Source: CAVTWH01 sp963850915 (GTDB taxonomy: Bacteria > Actinomycetota > Actinomycetes > Mycobacteriales > Micromonosporaceae). Taken from it: a stretch of 64,000 bases of DNA. The stretch covers positions 124,001 through 188,000 of the forward strand of contig CAWKND010000007.1 in NCBI GenBank assembly GCA_963850915.1, read 5' to 3'. A program made the translations under genes and the position numbers. The notes under the pieces were generated by a model, which was not told where the DNA came from, did no database searches, and worked only from the letters and a program-made list of their open reading frames with translations. Positions 61,209-64,000 of this stretch are shown here, piece after piece. Position 1 is the first letter of the stretch; each line of letters begins with the position of its first letter.

Positions 61209-63974
61209 TCAGCGGGTCGGCGACGCCAGCGCATCGCGTAGGGCGGCGCGGGAGGTGATGCCAAGTTTGGGAAAGATGCGGTACAGGTGAGCGCCGACCG
61301 TGCGGGGCGCCATCAGTAGTCGCGCGCCGATCTGTTTGTTGGTCAGTCCGGAGGCGGCCAACTCTGCGATCTCGCATTCCTGTGCGGTGAGCGCAGCGGC
61401 GCCGACGATCCCACTGTGCGCAGCACCCTGACCTGCCGCCCGCAGTTCGGTCCGGGCACGGGCGGCCCACGGCTCGGCACGGAGCCGCTCGAACGTCTCC
61501 AGCGCCGCCGACAAATGGGCGCGCGCCTCCCGAGGCGCCCGTCGCCGCCGCAGCCGCTCGCCGAACAGCAGCCGGATCCGGCCGTGGTCAAACGGCCAGT
61601 TGTCGGCATCCGGTACCGCGAGCGCGCGGTCGAAATGCTCCAGCGCCTCGTCGTCCGGTGCGACGATCGCCGCTGACGCGTGCGTCAGCAATGCCAGCCG
61701 GGGCGACAGCGCGGCGACGTTCGCCGACCGCATTGCGGCGGCGTGCGCTGCCGCCTCGGCTGGCCGATCTGCCCGGAACGCGGTTTCGACCATGTCCAGC
61801 GGGCAGGCCAACGCCAGCGGCGTGTACGGCGCCAGCGTCCCCGCCGGACTGACCGCCGTCAACTGCTGGTATGCGTCCTCGAAGTCGCCGCGGCCGAGCG
61901 CGGCGAGTCCGAGAGCGTGCCGGGCGGCGGTCTGCACTGACAGCACGCGCCTGGGTATCGCCCAGGTAAGCAGTTCACCAGCGAGAGCCCGGGCTTTTTC
62001 ATAATCTCCCCGGGCGGCTGCCACCAGTGTCGGTATGTATCGTGCGGGACCCGCCGTGAGCTGGTAGCCACGGTCGGCGGCTAGCTGTAGTGCCTCCTCG
62101 GCGAGGGTGATCGCCTGGTCCCAGTCGCCGATGAGGTAATCATCGAACGCGAGGGTGTCCATTGCGGTGAGGGCGGCGGCGACCGCTCCGCCGGCGCGGC
62201 CGTCGCTGACCACCCGCCACAGTGCCGGTCGGCAGCCCCCGACTCGGTCGATAAACATGCTGGCTACGCCGATCCGGATGATTTCGCTCGGCGATTCCTC
62301 ATCGACCAGCCGGGCGATGGCCGCGTCGAGTTCGGCCACCGCGGCCGGCTCGGCCCGCGCCGGGTCGGCGGTGATCGCGCAGTGCAGCCGCAGCGACGGC
62401 GGAATGTTGGCGGTGAATCGAGCGGCCTGTTGATATACGTCGGGCCACAGGTCGGGGCTGCCGGCGTACAGGCAGACGCGCAGCAACGTCTGGACCGCCT
62501 CGATGAACGCGGGGTCGGTGGCCGGGTCGGCCCGGTTGAGCGCGTCGACCAGCACCCGGTGGGCACTGCCCACGTCACCGTCGGCGTTGAGCAGCACGCA
62601 TGCGGTTGCCATCGAGGCCATCAGTGAAGGGGCGGTCGCAGGGTCGGCGCGGCGGGCGTCGGCCAGCAGGTGCCAGGTGGTGCTGAGGTGACCGGTCACG
62701 CCCGCACCGACGTACGCCGCGGCAGCCAGCAGCCGTCCCTGATCGGCGCCGGCCGAACTGAGCATGGAGGCGCGGGTCAAGGCGGCCACGGCGGCCAATG
62801 CCTCGCCGCGTCGTAGTGCCCGGTCGGCGGTGCGCCTGAGCAGGCCCGCGATCTGTTCGTCCGGGCCCACTGCGGCTTCCGCGAGGTGCCAGGCCCGCCG
62901 GTCCTCGTCGTTCATCAGCAGGCTGGCCAGCATTCGGTGTGCGTCGCGCCGTTCGTTGTCGGTCGCCGACTCGATGAGCGCGGCCCGGATGAGTGGGTGC
63001 CCGAACACAAGCTGGCGGGAAAGCGGATCGATGTACGCCACCTGGGCGTGCTCGGCCAGGGCGATGTCGGCGTCGCGCAGCCGGTTGGCGTCAAGCACCC
63101 GCAGGTCACCTGTGCCGTCCAGAGCGGCCTGAAGCAGGAACTCGCGAGTCGAGGCTGGCAGCGCGGCCACTCGGCTGCCGAATGGATTGCGGGGCGGGCG
63201 GATCCGGTGCGCCAGCGGGACCGGCCGCAGGACGAGACGATCACCTGATTGCGAGCCGGCCGCCTCCGCGCACAGCTGCAGCAGGGCGAGCGGGTTGCCG
63301 CGCCCTTCGATCCGGATCTGTTGGAGGACTCGCTGGTCCAGCCATGGGTACTCGGTGCGCATCAGCGCGTCGGCGGCTGCGTCATCAAGCGGCGTCAACT
63401 CGTGCCGGGCGACGTCGGCGTACCGCTCAGTGTCTTCCTCTTCGGACCGCAGCACGCCGAGCAGCCCGGCGCGGCTGCCGGCCAGTCGCCGTGCCACGAA
63501 GCCGAGGACATGCCGGCTCGGCTCGTCGAGCCAGGGCAGGTCGTCGACGAGCACCAGAAGCGGTTGATGTGCGGCGTGGCAGCGGAGCACCATGAGTGCC
63601 GCGTTGGCCACCAGTAGCCGGCTGGGCTCGCTGCCGCGGCGGAAGCCCAGTGCGGTGTCCAGAGCCGTCCGGTGGTCGGTGTCGATATGCGGTTCCTGGC
63701 CGCGCAGGGGGTAGAGGAGTTGGTGTAGGCCGGCATACGCGAGGTCGGTCTCGGCGGCCACGCCGGCGGCGCGCAGCACCAGACGGCCGTCCGCGGCGGC
63801 CGCCGTGGCGGCCGCTTCCAGCAGCGTCGTCTTGCCCGCGCCGGCGTCTCCGGTCAGCAGGAGCGCACCGCCGTCCGCGGCGGCTCCCGTCAGGAAGGCA
63901 CCGAGAAGGGCCAGGTCTGCGCTCCTGCCGACGATCCGGGCGGCGTCGCGGACCGCGGGGTGTGGGTCGCTCAC
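61209..63974 (-). CDS. LuxR-family LAL regulator (large ATP-binding)
   Basis: A 921-residue STAND regulator. GTG 63972-63974 starts SDPHPAVRDAARIVGRSADL. The AAA-type ATPase has P-loop LLLTGDAGAGKTTLLEAA and LLVLVDDLPWLDEPS. A long helical, TPR-like middle follows. The C-terminal LuxR helix-turn-helix reads LTAQECEIAELAASGLTNKQ then IGARLLMAPRTVGAHLYRIF. LALs activate antibiotic and sugar-utilisation genes in actinomycetes. The ribosome site is weak. The gene lies just upstream of the AfsR-like gene on the same strand, separated by at most about 235 bases. Confidence 0.88.
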   Translation of the reverse strand: MSDPHPAVRDAARIVGRSADLALLGAFLTGAAADGGALLLTGDAGAGKTTLLEAAATAAAADGRLVLRAAGVAAETDLAYAGLHQLLYPLRGQEPHIDTDHRTALDTALGFRRGSEPSRLLVANAALMVLRCHAAHQPLLVLVDDLPWLDEPSRHVLGFVARRLAGSRAGLLGVLRSEEEDTERYADVARHELTPLDDAAADALMRTEYPWLDQRVLQQIRIEGRGNPLALLQLCAEAAGSQSGDRLVLRPVPLAHRIRPPRNPFGSRVAALPASTREFLLQAALDGTGDLRVLDANRLRDADIALAEHAQVAYIDPLSRQLVFGHPLIRAALIESATDNERRDAHRMLASLLMNDEDRRAWHLAEAAVGPDEQIAGLLRRTADRALRRGEALAAVAALTRASMLSSAGADQGRLLAAAAYVGAGVTGHLSTTWHLLADARRADPATAPSLMASMATACVLLNADGDVGSAHRVLVDALNRADPATDPAFIEAVQTLLRVCLYAGSPDLWPDVYQQAARFTANIPPSLRLHCAITADPARAEPAAVAELDAAIARLVDEESPSEIIRIGVASMFIDRVGGCRPALWRVVSDGRAGGAVAAALTAMDTLAFDDYLIGDWDQAITLAEEALQLAADRGYQLTAGPARYIPTLVAAARGDYEKARALAGELLTWAIPRRVLSVQTAARHALGLAALGRGDFEDAYQQLTAVSPAGTLAPYTPLALACPLDMVETAFRADRPAEAAAHAAAMRSANVAALSPRLALLTHASAAIVAPDDEALEHFDRALAVPDADNWPFDHGRIRLLFGERLRRRRAPREARAHLSAALETFERLRAEPWAARARTELRAAGQGAAHSGIVGAAALTAQECEIAELAASGLTNKQIGARLLMAPRTVGAHLYRIFPKLGITSRAALRDALASPTR

Positions 63975-64000
63975 GGCCGCGCCACTGTTACCGCGCCGCA

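Overview
The window comes from a high-GC actinomycete. Codon use, SARP/AfsR-type regulators, a gamma-butyrolactone system and very frequent GTAC/GGTACC in the left part suggest Micromonosporaceae; that family assignment is a guess from sequence style. About the first 36.9 kb is a nonribosomal lipopeptide gene cluster. The rest is regulatory and accessory DNA with many broken genes.

Left edge (1-8.4 kb): the 3' end of a SARP gene, a convergently overlapping Sfp-type phosphopantetheinyl transferase, an XRE/NB-ARC regulator, and a large SARP/NB-ARC/TPR regulator read divergently. A leftward operon follows with a ferritin-like diiron protein, an MFS exporter (coupled by an ATGA overlap) and a secreted 51-residue peptide. 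A class III aminotransferase is read divergently from it.

Core (9.8-36.9 kb): a leftward operon encodes NRPS2 (C-A-T), NRPS1 (C-A-T-C-A-T-C-A-T-E-C-T), MbtH, an AsnO/VioC-like Fe(II)/2-oxoglutarate hydroxylase, an SDR, a P450 and a type II thioesterase. Most of these junctions are 4-bp start/stop overlaps. A divergent rightward operon encodes a fatty acyl-AMP ligase, an ACP, a FabF-like ketosynthase and NRPS3 (A-T-C). The ligase, ACP and ketosynthase should supply the lipid tail. Hand-read adenylation codes give Val-like (NRPS2), then unassigned, Phe-like and Ser for NRPS1, with Ser epimerised to D-Ser. NRPS3 is unassigned. NRPS1 ends in C-T with no adenylation domain, and no NRPS carries a thioesterase. 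The two divergent promoter regions both hold paired GTTGCC-type repeats at helical spacing in both orientations, as expected of SARP operators.

Right flank (36.9-64 kb): a probable 3' remnant of tRNA-Pro lies just after the cluster. Then come a small membrane protein, an FAH-family enzyme with a decayed aldehyde dehydrogenase behind it, small proteins, an acyltransferase, a SigE-type ECF sigma factor with a membrane beta-propeller partner, an IclR regulator and a gamma-butyrolactone locus (receptor, AfsA-like synthase, NAD-dependent reductase). From 47.5 to 57.7 kb there are fragments of a nucleosidase, an ABC transporter, an Ig-fold secreted protein, an excisionase-like protein and an ISL3-like transposase, plus a frameshifted AfsR-type regulator. 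These are interspersed with intact alpha/beta hydrolases, a SUKH protein and a secreted Cys-containing protein. The window ends with an AfsR-like SARP and a LuxR-family LAL regulator.
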